Both the position numbers and the translations under genes were made by a program. From Deltaproteobacteria bacterium (GTDB taxonomy: Bacteria > Desulfobacterota > Dissulfuribacteria > Dissulfuribacterales > UBA3076), in NCBI GenBank assembly GCA_021159445.1, contig JAGGRV010000185.1, positions 1 through 24,401 of the forward strand: a stretch of 24,401 nucleotides of DNA, read 5' to 3'. The stretch's first letter is position 1; every line of letters starts with the position of its first letter. Shown here piece by piece: positions 1 through 7,487 of this stretch. The notes under the pieces are model-generated. The model saw nothing but the letters and a program-made list of their open reading frames with translations. It had not been told where the DNA came from and ran no database searches.

Positions 1-1575
1 GATGCCAATGTGGGAATTAATGATAAATTCAAGACGCGCAAGCCCGACTCCTTCGTTAGGGATCTGTCCTTGGGTAAATGCCTGTTCCGGGATGCCGACA
101 TTCATCATGATGTGTGTCTTGGTCTTGGGCACCTCACTGAAATCAATGCGCTCGACTTCAAAATCCAGGAGACCTTTGTAGATCTGTCCCTCTTCACCCT
201 CTGCGCAGGAGACAGTGACCTCCTGACCTGCAGACAACTTATCAGTGCCGTCCTCAGTGCCCACAATGCAAGTGATGCCTAGTTCTCTCGACACTATGGC
301 TGCATGGCATGTGCGTCCGCCCCGGTTAGTGACAATGGCAGAAGCGATCTTCATGATGGGCTCCCAGTCCGGGTCTGTCATGTCGGTCACCAGCACCTCA
401 CCCTCCTTGAATTCAAGGATCTTGCCGGCGTCCTCGATAATATTGACCTTGCCCTGGCTTATCTTGGCACCAACGGCCTTTCCGGTGGCAAGAACGTCTC
501 CGGTCTCCTTAAGGCGATAGGTCTCCATGAAGTTTTTGTCTTTCTGGGAATGGACCGTCTCCGGTCTGGCCTGAAGGATGAAGAGCCCACCCGAACCGAC
601 CTTATCTCCGTCACCGTCCTTGGCCCACTCGATGTCCATGGCCTTGCCGTAGTGATCCTCTATGATACATGACCATTTGGCCAAGGTAACCAGTTCATCA
701 TCTGAGAGGATAAAATGGCTACGCTCTTCATCTGAAGTGGTTACGTTTTTCACCGGCTTATTGGGATCACTGGTATAGATCATCTTTTTCTGTTTGAGCC
801 CAAGTCTTTTGCTGACCACCGGGCTATAACCTTCTTTCATGGTAGGCTTGAACACATAAAATTCATCAGGGTTTACTGCGCCCTGGACTACATTTTCACC
901 CAGGCCCCAGGCCCCGGTAATGTAGACCACATCCTTAAAGCCGCTCTCGGTGTCTATAGTAAATATGACTCCGGCGCTGGAGCTATCACTGCGAATCATT
1001 TTCTGGACGACTATTGAGAGATAGACATCGAAATGGCCGAACCCCTTGTCCTGGCGATAGGAAATGGCGCGGTTGGTAAACAGGCTAGCAAAGCAGCGGT
1101 GGCAGGCATCCAGGAGTTGCTCCGGCCCTCTGATATTGAGATAGGTCTCCTGTTGCCCGGCAAAGGATGCGTCAGGGAGGTCTTCGGCAGTGGCTGACGA
1201 CCTTACGGCAACATCGACATCCTTGCCGTAAATCCTTCCCATCATGGTATATGAGTCTTTGATAGCCTTCTCCAGGTCCTCAGGGAATTTGCCATTTAGA
1301 ATTATGTTCCTGACCTTTTCCCCTCTTTTGCCGAGATCGGCAATATCGTGGGTATCCAATCCATCGAGAGCATCCCTTATGGCCTGCTCGATACCAGCCT
1401 TTTTCAGGAGATGTTTGTATGCATCAGCCGTGATGGCAAAGCCATTCGGCACCATCACACCCTTTTCAGTGAGGTGCTGATACATCTCGCCGAGAGATGC
1501 ATTTTTCCCGCCTACCAAAGGTACGTCTTTGATCCCAATTTCGTTGAACCAGAGAATAAATGGCGTATCATTCAT
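1..1575 (-). CDS. ppsA: Phosphoenolpyruvate synthase, N-terminal part (cut by window edge)
   Basis: Converts pyruvate, ATP and water to PEP, AMP and phosphate in the cytoplasm, the entry step of gluconeogenesis from pyruvate. The visible 525 codons include the N-terminal ATP-grasp/pyruvate-binding domain, starting with the sequence WFNEIGIKDVPLVGGKNASL. They also include the swivelling phosphohistidine domain with the motif GGRTCHAAIVSRELG, whose histidine is residue 424, close to His421 of the E. coli enzyme. The reading frame is open to base 1, so the C-terminal PEP-binding barrel lies outside the window. The ATG at 1575 is preceded by AAGGAG eight bases upstream. The gene is divergent from the AsmA-like gene. 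Pyruvate phosphate dikinase is a related alternative, but the spacing of the domains and the N-terminal motif favour PEP synthase. Confidence 0.93.
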   Translation of the reverse strand, partial: MNDTPFILWFNEIGIKDVPLVGGKNASLGEMYQHLTEKGVMVPNGFAITADAYKHLLKKAGIEQAIRDALDGLDTHDIADLGKRGEKVRNIILNGKFPEDLEKAIKDSYTMMGRIYGKDVDVAVRSSATAEDLPDASFAGQQETYLNIRGPEQLLDACHRCFASLFTNRAISYRQDKGFGHFDVYLSIVVQKMIRSDSSSAGVIFTIDTESGFKDVVYITGAWGLGENVVQGAVNPDEFYVFKPTMKEGYSPVVSKRLGLKQKKMIYTSDPNKPVKNVTTSDEERSHFILSDDELVTLAKWSCIIEDHYGKAMDIEWAKDGDGDKVGSGGLFILQARPETVHSQKDKNFMETYRLKETGDVLATGKAVGAKISQGKVNIIEDAGKILEFKEGEVLVTDMTDPDWEPIMKIASAIVTNRGGRTCHAAIVSRELGITCIVGTEDGTDKLSAGQEVTVSCAEGEEGQIYKGLLDFEVERIDFSEVPKTKTHIMMNVGIPEQAFTQGQIPNEGVGLARLEFIINSHIGI

Positions 1576-2015
1576 AACTAGTGCTCCTTGCTTTTAACGT
1601 CGGTTTTGACTCTGCCTGTCCATTCTGTCGGTCGGCACAAGCGGTGTTTTTCACAAGAGATTAATCCTTCCTGTCGCCGAGTAAAATAGTATGGCAAAAA
1701 ACGTCATGTAATAATATCTGCCAACATAATAGGCTGTTTGTCAACCCTTAAGTAAAATTTTGTCTGATAAGTCGTCTGCAAAAGGCCCTGATAAGCGCTT
1801 TGGCTGCTCATTATTACTAATATACTGCACCTGCGCCGAATTACCAAACGGGTAGCACTGTTTTTCGTTTCGGCCAACAGGCCCTTACAATAGCAATTTG
1901 CTGAAAAATGTCGAACTTTGCAGATTTTTTTTGCTTTCACACTGTTTAAGGTCTAAACTCTATTATACTTTAAAAATTTCGAATTATGGTTAATCCTAAA
2001 TTGAGCGATTAGCCG
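1576..2015. other. Gene-poor divergent intergenic region
   Basis: About 440 bases between the divergently oriented PEP synthase and AsmA-like genes, AT-rich. A TTGACA hexamer lies on the minus strand at 1739-1744, but no good -10 box sits at a normal distance. A 78-codon frame on the minus strand (1704-1940) has no ribosome-binding site and no recognisable content, so I do not call it a gene. Nothing else is supported here. Confidence 0.5.
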
Positions 2016-2175
2016 TTAGGAACGGGAGATAAATAAGTTGAACAAAAATTAATAGGATTTTTTGTTGTATTCAAGGCGCGAGGAGCGAGCATAACGGGTT
2101 ATGTGATCGACGAGCAACGAAGAAGACGGCAAAAAAGACATTAATTTGTTCAAGTTATTTATTGTACGTTCCTTA
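2016..2175. repeat. Palindromic MITE-like element, family 1, complete copy
   Basis: A 160-bp non-coding element. The left end begins TTAGGAACGGGAGATAAATA and the right end, read on the opposite strand, begins TAAGGAACGTACAATAAATA. The similarity of the two arms continues, with small gaps, for about 45 bases up to a T-run. The unique centre contains GAGGAGCGAGCATAACGG. A second copy of at least 100 bp lies in inverse orientation at 24302-24401 and is almost identical over the shared part. The element ends immediately before the AGGGGG ribosome-binding site of the downstream gene, so if transcribed it would form a long hairpin in that leader. Confidence 0.85.
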
Positions 2176-2189
2176 GGGGGAACAGCATC

Positions 2190-3989
2190 ATGGGAAAATT
2201 TGGCAAAATACTTGTGACGTTTTTAGCGTTTATTGGTGTAGTGCTCGTTGGGCTGTCGCTTTTTGTACATTTCTATCTGACTGAAGACCGTGTAAAGGCC
2301 CTGGTAATTCCCCAGGCGGAAAAGGCCCTGGGCAGAACTGTCCAGATAGGTGGAATCGACGTTGGCCTTTTCAGTGGCATCACTGTGAAAGACTTTACAG
2401 TGAAAGAAACGGACGGTCATACTGATTTTATTAGTACAAAAGAATTTGTGCTGCGCTATGACTTCTTACCACTACTCCAGAAAAAGATAGTGGTGAGCAA
2501 AGTACGCCTTGATGCCCCGTACGTACGGGTATCTCGCGACAAGGATGGGCTTTTTAATTTCGAGACGCTGGCAGTGTTAGCCGAGGCTGAGCTTGAAAAA
2601 CCTGTGCCCGAAGACACCGGAAAGCCTGCATCAGCCGCCCTTCCCCTGGCCCTCACCGTGAATGAGGTGACTGTTGATAATGCGCAATTCGTTGTCCGCG
2701 ATGCGCTCAAGGAAATTCCCGATACAGACGTAAAGGCCGACCTCAAGGTCTCTTTAGATCTCGGCCGTGATCCGGCATCGCTGCGATATCGAGGAGAGCT
2801 GCGTTTTGACGCAGATGCCGAATATGGAGAACTCAGGCCCCATGTTTTTGGAAAGAGCGATTTTGATCAGGACCGGCTGGGCTACACAGTGGACGTCAGC
2901 CTGAAAAAGGAGCAGATCCGTCTCAGCGGAGAGGTAAAGAATTATGCAAAGGTGCCTGATATCCGGTTAGATGTGATAAGCGATACCATTAACATCGACC
3001 ATCTCCTAGCCCTTGCAGCAGGTCTGCCTGCGGCATCTCAAAATGGGGGAAAAGGGACTTCTAAAGACGTAAAAACAACTTCCCCCGCTGCCCCTGGAGC
3101 AGCGTTGCCTCCTGGTCTCAAGGCTGCAGGAGAGATCAAGATTGGTCAGACCCTGTATAAAGGGCTTGTAGTGAAGGACTTCTTGCTACAATACGCCCTT
3201 GATAAAGGCGTATTAACTGTGAAAGATCTCTCCAGCAAGGTGGCTGATGGACAGATACGCAGCAAAATAAAAGCGGATCTTAATAAGCCCGGCCTGGCAT
3301 ACGATGGACAGTTGGATGTGGAATCCGTTAATGTACAGGGGTTGCTGGCATCTCTGGCACCAGGGGTCAAGGACATGATCTCCGGTGCATTGCAGTCCCA
3401 TTTAACCTTTTCCGGAGCCGGTACTGAATGGCCCAAGCTCGGCGATGCCCTGATTGTTGACGGCACATACGGCCTTCATGACGGGCGGGTTAGTAATACT
3501 CCTGTTACGTTGGCAGTAGCCAAACTCCTTGGGCTTGATGAACTTAACAACATGTCCTTTGAAGACCTCGATGGTTCACTCCATATTATCAAGGGACAGG
3601 TGGCTCTTAAGACCCGGATGACCGGCAAGGATGTCAATGCTCAAGCCAAAGGGACCGTTGGCCTTGACGGCAAGCTGAATCTACCGGTCAGCCTGCGTTT
3701 TTCTCCGGAGTTGAGTGAAAAGCTTAGAAAGCGTGCTTCAGTGGCCAAATACCTTATGGATGAAACGGGTGAGGCAGAGATCCGCCTCAAACTTGCAGGC
3801 ACTGTGACACGTCCGTACCCCACCCTGGATACAGCAGGTGTGCAGGAACAGGTAAAAGAGACCGTTCGCAAAAAGGCCATAGAAGAACTAGGAAAGGCCC
3901 TTTCAGGGGAAAAGAAGGACAAGGAAGGGAATAATGATTCCAAACCGGATGCTGCAGATGAATTAATAAAGAGCATCTTTGGACAATGA
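2190..3989 (+). CDS. AsmA-family envelope protein
   Basis: A 599-residue protein with one N-terminal membrane segment (about residues 7-30) followed by a long, mainly beta-strand periplasmic region. Residues around 31-75 (ending with an ALGRTVQIGGIDVGLFSGI-type sequence) match the N-terminus of AsmA proteins. Residues about 420-560 carry the AsmA C-terminal pattern, with GLDELNNMSFEDLDGSLHI and a following GKDVNAQAKGTVGLDGKLN. AsmA-like proteins are anchored in the inner membrane and are linked to outer-membrane assembly or lipid transport across the periplasm; the exact cargo here is unknown. A low-complexity segment near residues 285-310 (Ala/Pro/Ser/Lys-rich) separates two halves, and the C-terminus is a charged tail. 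The ATG at 2190 follows AGGGGG nine bases upstream, right at the border of a palindromic element. Confidence 0.85.
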   Translation: MGKFGKILVTFLAFIGVVLVGLSLFVHFYLTEDRVKALVIPQAEKALGRTVQIGGIDVGLFSGITVKDFTVKETDGHTDFISTKEFVLRYDFLPLLQKKIVVSKVRLDAPYVRVSRDKDGLFNFETLAVLAEAELEKPVPEDTGKPASAALPLALTVNEVTVDNAQFVVRDALKEIPDTDVKADLKVSLDLGRDPASLRYRGELRFDADAEYGELRPHVFGKSDFDQDRLGYTVDVSLKKEQIRLSGEVKNYAKVPDIRLDVISDTINIDHLLALAAGLPAASQNGGKGTSKDVKTTSPAAPGAALPPGLKAAGEIKIGQTLYKGLVVKDFLLQYALDKGVLTVKDLSSKVADGQIRSKIKADLNKPGLAYDGQLDVESVNVQGLLASLAPGVKDMISGALQSHLTFSGAGTEWPKLGDALIVDGTYGLHDGRVSNTPVTLAVAKLLGLDELNNMSFEDLDGSLHIIKGQVALKTRMTGKDVNAQAKGTVGLDGKLNLPVSLRFSPELSEKLRKRASVAKYLMDETGEAEIRLKLAGTVTRPYPTLDTAGVQEQVKETVRKKAIEELGKALSGEKKDKEGNNDSKPDAADELIKSIFGQ

Positions 3990-4004
3990 AACTCCCTGCT
4001 GGTA

Positions 4005-4226
4005 ATAGGAAATCGCTTCAGGGATTAGGGAAATACCTTGTCTTTTTTACTCGGCTGACAATTCCCGATAATTGAGATCGTAAATTGTCCCCCTCTTTGT
4101 GTCACTAGTTGAGCTGGCACTGGTTTTTCACGACACTTTGAGAATTTCTTGACCTGCGGTTTCCAATAGTGCTATACAAATTAGTGAGTGCTGTTTCAGT
4201 CCAAATCGCAAAAAGCGATTTCCTAT
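4005..4226. repeat. Inverted-repeat-bounded intergenic element carrying a promoter
   Basis: A perfect 14-bp inverted repeat, ATAGGAAATCGCTT at 4005-4018 and its complement at 4213-4226, bounds 222 bp of non-coding DNA between the AsmA-like gene and the next gene. The right end also forms a local hairpin (AAATCGC at 4203-4209, GCGATTT at 4215-4221, loop AAAAA). It has the form of a MITE-like element, but no second copy is in the window, so mobility is an inference. Confidence 0.5.
4149..4178 (+). promoter_or_regulatory. Sigma-70-type promoter for the secreted protein gene at 4285
   Basis: TTGACC at 4149-4154 and TATACA at 4173-4178, separated by 18 bases. Transcription would start near 4185, giving a leader of about 100 bases that contains the AAATCGC/GCGATTT hairpin at 4203-4221. 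It lies inside the inverted-repeat-bounded element 4005-4226. Confidence 0.55.
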
Positions 4227-4284
4227 GAGCTGAGATGAAAAAATAATGACATCAACTAATTTTCATGCACAGGGAGGGGGGCCG

Positions 4285-5250
4285 ATGTCTAAGTACTTTT
4301 TTTTCACACTGTTAATATTATCATTATGGTCAGCCGTTGGGTTCTCACAGGTAATGCCTTGCCCTGATGGGCACAATAACTATCCGTACGCTCCGGTAGC
4401 TGAACCTGTTTTGAGTGACCAGCCCTCATCAGCAAAACCGATTGGCGTGGGCCCGGTGGCCACTGGTGGCCAGCAATTGAGGCTCCATATCTCACTCTAT
4501 GGCTTTTCAGCCCCGGTTGACATCTATTTCGGGCTTTACGCCCCGGTCTACTTCCCTTCCATACTGATCTTACAACCAGACGGAGGGTACGGGCCAGTGG
4601 AAACAGACTTCAACCCTTGGAAAAGCGCTGTAACAGGGGCTGTTGACCAATGCCTGTTAGAGATAAATTCTTTGCTTCCTGGCAGATACACCTTTTACCT
4701 CCTTGCAACTGCGCCGCCTGGTGCATTCAGCTTTTATTATTTCTGGTCGACCTCGGTGGAAATCTCCGAATCCGGCCTTGTCTGGACTGGTTGTCCTGAA
4801 CATGGAATTCTGCACGGGACCCTGTACGTACATATAGACGAAGGGAGTGTAGCGTCATATTCTACTGTCCATACAGCTGAGATAGGTATGCCTTTCCATG
4901 TAGACTGTGACAACCCAATTGAACCAGGAAAATATAATATCATAGGTGAGGGAGGCGGCTCTGCCAAAAAGACCGGAACATTGTTATTCCCGTGCCCGAT
5001 CACAGTGGATGGCATGTTATATGTCAAAAATTTGCGCGGTACTTTTTCAGTGGATCAACAAAGAAATGGAAATTTTTATTTCCTTTACGATATAAATGAT
5101 CCTGATACTCGGACCAATTGCGTTGGGATGACATTTACTGGAACCGATGATGAATGGTGGGAAACGGATCTTATGCTACCCGCCCAAAATGGGGCACAAA
5201 CTAGTACCGGAATCCTATCCTACAGGCTCTGGCTTGGGGCCACTGATTGA
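4285..5250 (+). CDS. Secreted protein with shared beta-rich domain (domain copy 1)
   Basis: A 321-residue exported protein of unknown function. The ATG at 4285 is chosen because AGGGAGGGGGG lies just upstream (4270-4280) and because it starts a clean signal peptide (residues 1-21, hydrophobic FFFTLLILSLWSAVGF). An in-frame ATG at 4246 has no ribosome-binding site. Residues about 36-160 form a domain shared with the next three proteins: an alternating-hydrophobic strand, then PVDIYFGLYAP, a conserved PW near 111-112, LLPGRYTFYLLAT near 130-142, and YYFWST near 151-156. Residues 161-321 are Gly-rich and contain cysteines at 170, 208, 237 and 279; this part is unlike its neighbours and not recognised. 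It converges on the gene at 5339 across a bidirectional terminator. Confidence 0.75.
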   Translation: MSKYFFFTLLILSLWSAVGFSQVMPCPDGHNNYPYAPVAEPVLSDQPSSAKPIGVGPVATGGQQLRLHISLYGFSAPVDIYFGLYAPVYFPSILILQPDGGYGPVETDFNPWKSAVTGAVDQCLLEINSLLPGRYTFYLLATAPPGAFSFYYFWSTSVEISESGLVWTGCPEHGILHGTLYVHIDEGSVASYSTVHTAEIGMPFHVDCDNPIEPGKYNIIGEGGGSAKKTGTLLFPCPITVDGMLYVKNLRGTFSVDQQRNGNFYFLYDINDPDTRTNCVGMTFTGTDDEWWETDLMLPAQNGAQTSTGILSYRLWLGATD

Positions 5251-5296
5251 GGATGAAGAATGCCGGTGAACTGGCCTGAGTTTTCTACTTATTAAG

Positions 5297-5328
5297 AACA
5301 ACCCCACAGCAAGCTGCGGGGTTGTTTT
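5297..5328. terminator. Bidirectional Rho-independent terminator between convergent genes
   Basis: AACAACCCC at 5297-5305 pairs with GGGGTTGTT at 5318-5326. The stem continues, after one A/C mismatch, as CAGC/GCTG around an AA loop. TTTT follows on the plus strand and an A-rich stretch precedes it, so it can serve the + gene ending at 5250 and the - gene ending at 5339. Confidence 0.85.
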
Positions 5329-5338
5329 AGATCAATTC

Positions 5339-7273
5339 TCAAATCATGGAACCAAAAAAATAGGTGGCCCAGAGATAGTAATGGCTGAAGTCTGTTTCTC
5401 CGGTTGGCGTAATGGCTATATAGAGATTATACAAACCGGACGGCAAGTCTGACAGTGGGATATCTCCCCACAGCGATTCATCAATATCAGTAAACGTTAC
5501 ATTCGTCTTCCATGGGGGAAGAACAGTGGATAGCGGCTGGGGGATGTTGCAGTCATCAACAAAATAAAACGTCCCCGAAGCTATGGCATCTGACTGTAAA
5601 GCAAGATAGATATCCACGCCTCCTGAAAATGGGGGAAGCCCTACCTGAAGACTCAAATTTCCAGAAGACAGGTCACCGATAGCAAAAGGCCGACAATTCG
5701 CAGGGTCAGGCTGTTTCACCGGGCTCTCCACCGGCGAATAGCTCCAGGCCTCCTGGCTGGCCGGAACGCCCAAGGCAAAAACGGGAATCCCCAGGGCGCC
5801 AAAGCTCGCTTCCACAAAAATATCGCTATTCATCACCACCGGACAGGCGCCACTGCCTGAACAATCACCTGACCATTCAATGAAAGATGAGGTGTAATCC
5901 ACACCATCGATGGGAGTGGCGGTTAAAGCGACAGCCGTGCCCGGAGCAAAGCCAACCGTGCAGACTTCATCTCCAATGAGCACATCATGCGTGCAGTCAA
6001 TACCTGGCGGCGAGCTGACCACCGCTCCTGATCCATGGATGGTCACCGTCAGGGTATATCCTGGAATCCACGGAGCATCAAAATAGAGCCCGTTAGCACC
6101 GAAATACGAGAACACAACGCCGCCGCCCGAGGCGCTGACTCCCGGAGAATAGACGATTCTGGGGGCTGTCTCTTCAGGCCAGGGCTGGATATCCTCGTCA
6201 CTGAATACCACAGCGCCCCTCCAGGAAGGATCTCCTGTAGAGGCATACATCCATATTGCCTGCCGCACAGGGTCGGCAGCCGGATCATCCTTGATATAGA
6301 CCATATTTACGTAAGAATTTGGGTGATCCTTATAAAACTTGACGTCAGCGATGTATTCATCAATGCCATCCTCTGCATCTATCGGGCTATCCTGTATGGT
6401 CCAGGTTACCCCAGCATCCGGGCTGTAGGAATTCATCAGGTCAATTTCGTGCCCACCCCGGTCCCGATTATATAAAATCCAGACGCCGGAATCATCTACA
6501 TTCGCGGCGGCCACCCGGGGATCGTAGTTGGCGTATGCATTATTGGTCATTTGTCTCGATTGATCCCAGGCGCCACCGCCCGATGGGAAGCGCAAATACT
6601 GGAGTTCTTCAGGTGTACCAAATTGTTCCGTTCCGAAGGCCCAGTAAAGATGGTTACTGACCCCGGGACCATAGGCAAGGCTTTGGGTAAGGGAGCCGGC
6701 ATATCCCGCTGGCCAGTTGATATGGTCTGTCCAGGTAATGCCATGGTCATCGGAAAAACGAATGATTTGACTCGTAAGGGCTCCAGCTCCGGTTCTCCAG
6801 CCGGCATAGAGACGGCCACTGTCAAGGTCAAGGGTAACCGAAAAGCTGCCTTCCGGAACTGCCGCAGCGCTCACCTGGGATGATCCCTTGGCGGTACCGG
6901 TTGATGAACACCTTGATCGATTAAGAGAACCAAGGCTGTCCACCCAGAAGATGTGCACCCGCCCGGCATTATAGATGACACGGATGCGGCTCAAATCCGT
7001 ACGCGGCGTTGTCCCCATAAAGCCATCAGTGATAAATGTGGTGACTTCACTCCAACTGGTGCCGTGATCAGTGGAAGCATAAAGCCTGATGATGTCTTCG
7101 CCCGTGGCCTGAAAGGCAACGAACATCGTACCCGTATCAAGATCATAATCAACATCAAAGGTGTTGATCTGGCCGGGATAGATCTGGACATCACCTCCCC
7201 AGCCGAAGACTGAAGCAACAGACAGAAAAAGGGCCAACATAATGACGCATGCACTGATACCTAATTTTCTCAT
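5339..7273 (-). CDS. Secreted Asp-box (BNR/sialidase-type) propeller protein with shared domain (copy 2)
   Basis: A 644-residue exported protein. The second of two adjacent ATGs (7273) is chosen because AGGAGG lies six bases upstream. The signal peptide covers about residues 1-24. Residues 28-400 contain three Asp-box motifs, STDHGTSW (67-74), SDDHGITW (174-181) and SPDAGVTW (284-291), as in BNR/sialidase-type beta-propellers. I see no full set of sialidase catalytic residues, so a binding or structural role is as likely as an enzyme. Residues about 405-492 resemble the extracellular 'bacterial repeat' fold found in Flg_new/InlB-type proteins, with cysteines at 427, 438, 471 and 477. Residues about 511-642 are the shared domain (GGVDIYLALQSD, PPWKTN, LPSGLYNLYIA, YYLWATYF). 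The protein ends with this domain. Confidence 0.8.
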   Translation of the reverse strand: MRKLGISACVIMLALFLSVASVFGWGGDVQIYPGQINTFDVDYDLDTGTMFVAFQATGEDIIRLYASTDHGTSWSEVTTFITDGFMGTTPRTDLSRIRVIYNAGRVHIFWVDSLGSLNRSRCSSTGTAKGSSQVSAAAVPEGSFSVTLDLDSGRLYAGWRTGAGALTSQIIRFSDDHGITWTDHINWPAGYAGSLTQSLAYGPGVSNHLYWAFGTEQFGTPEELQYLRFPSGGGAWDQSRQMTNNAYANYDPRVAAANVDDSGVWILYNRDRGGHEIDLMNSYSPDAGVTWTIQDSPIDAEDGIDEYIADVKFYKDHPNSYVNMVYIKDDPAADPVRQAIWMYASTGDPSWRGAVVFSDEDIQPWPEETAPRIVYSPGVSASGGGVVFSYFGANGLYFDAPWIPGYTLTVTIHGSGAVVSSPPGIDCTHDVLIGDEVCTVGFAPGTAVALTATPIDGVDYTSSFIEWSGDCSGSGACPVVMNSDIFVEASFGALGIPVFALGVPASQEAWSYSPVESPVKQPDPANCRPFAIGDLSSGNLSLQVGLPPFSGGVDIYLALQSDAIASGTFYFVDDCNIPQPLSTVLPPWKTNVTFTDIDESLWGDIPLSDLPSGLYNLYIAITPTGETDFSHYYLWATYFFGSMI

Positions 7274-7320
7274 CATCCACCTCCTCAGCTACTACATTTT
7301 CTCCACCCCATAAAAATATT

Positions 7321-7482
7321 TGTAACCGTTCACGGGATTACAACGCCCGTTTTACCGCAACCCACCGAACTGTAAGTGTTTACAGGGTGCTGCAGATGCA
7401 AGGCGTACGGGTACGCAGACGTACTCCTTGTACTTCAAGTGCCCGGCAACAAAGCAGATGCGGTGCCCTGTGAACGCTTACA
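7321..7482. repeat. MITE-like element, family 2, copy A
   Basis: A 162-bp element beginning TGTAACCGTTCACGGG and ending CCCTGTGAACGCTTACA, so the two ends are inverted repeats. An internal arm, TGTAAGTGTTTACAGGG (7371-7387), also pairs with the right end (7466-7482). A second copy in the same orientation lies at 20719-20879 and is highly similar throughout. It sits five bases beyond the stop codon of the gene at 7488, between two genes transcribed on the minus strand. It encodes nothing recognisable. Confidence 0.85.
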
Positions 7483-7487
7483 AATCT

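Noticed and set aside
10..672. Overlapping plus-strand frames inside the PEP synthase gene
   Set aside because: They are antisense to a strongly recognisable protein and have no motif of their own.
1704..1940. 78-codon frame on the minus strand in the gap after the PEP synthase gene
   Set aside because: No ribosome-binding site, odd composition and no recognisable motif; AT-rich intergenic DNA gives such frames by chance.
7321..7482. CRISPR-like array or tRNA fold in the TGTAA-bounded element
   Set aside because: There is no regular repeat-spacer series and no tRNA cloverleaf or T-loop sequence; the structure is a terminal-inverted-repeat element with a second copy elsewhere.
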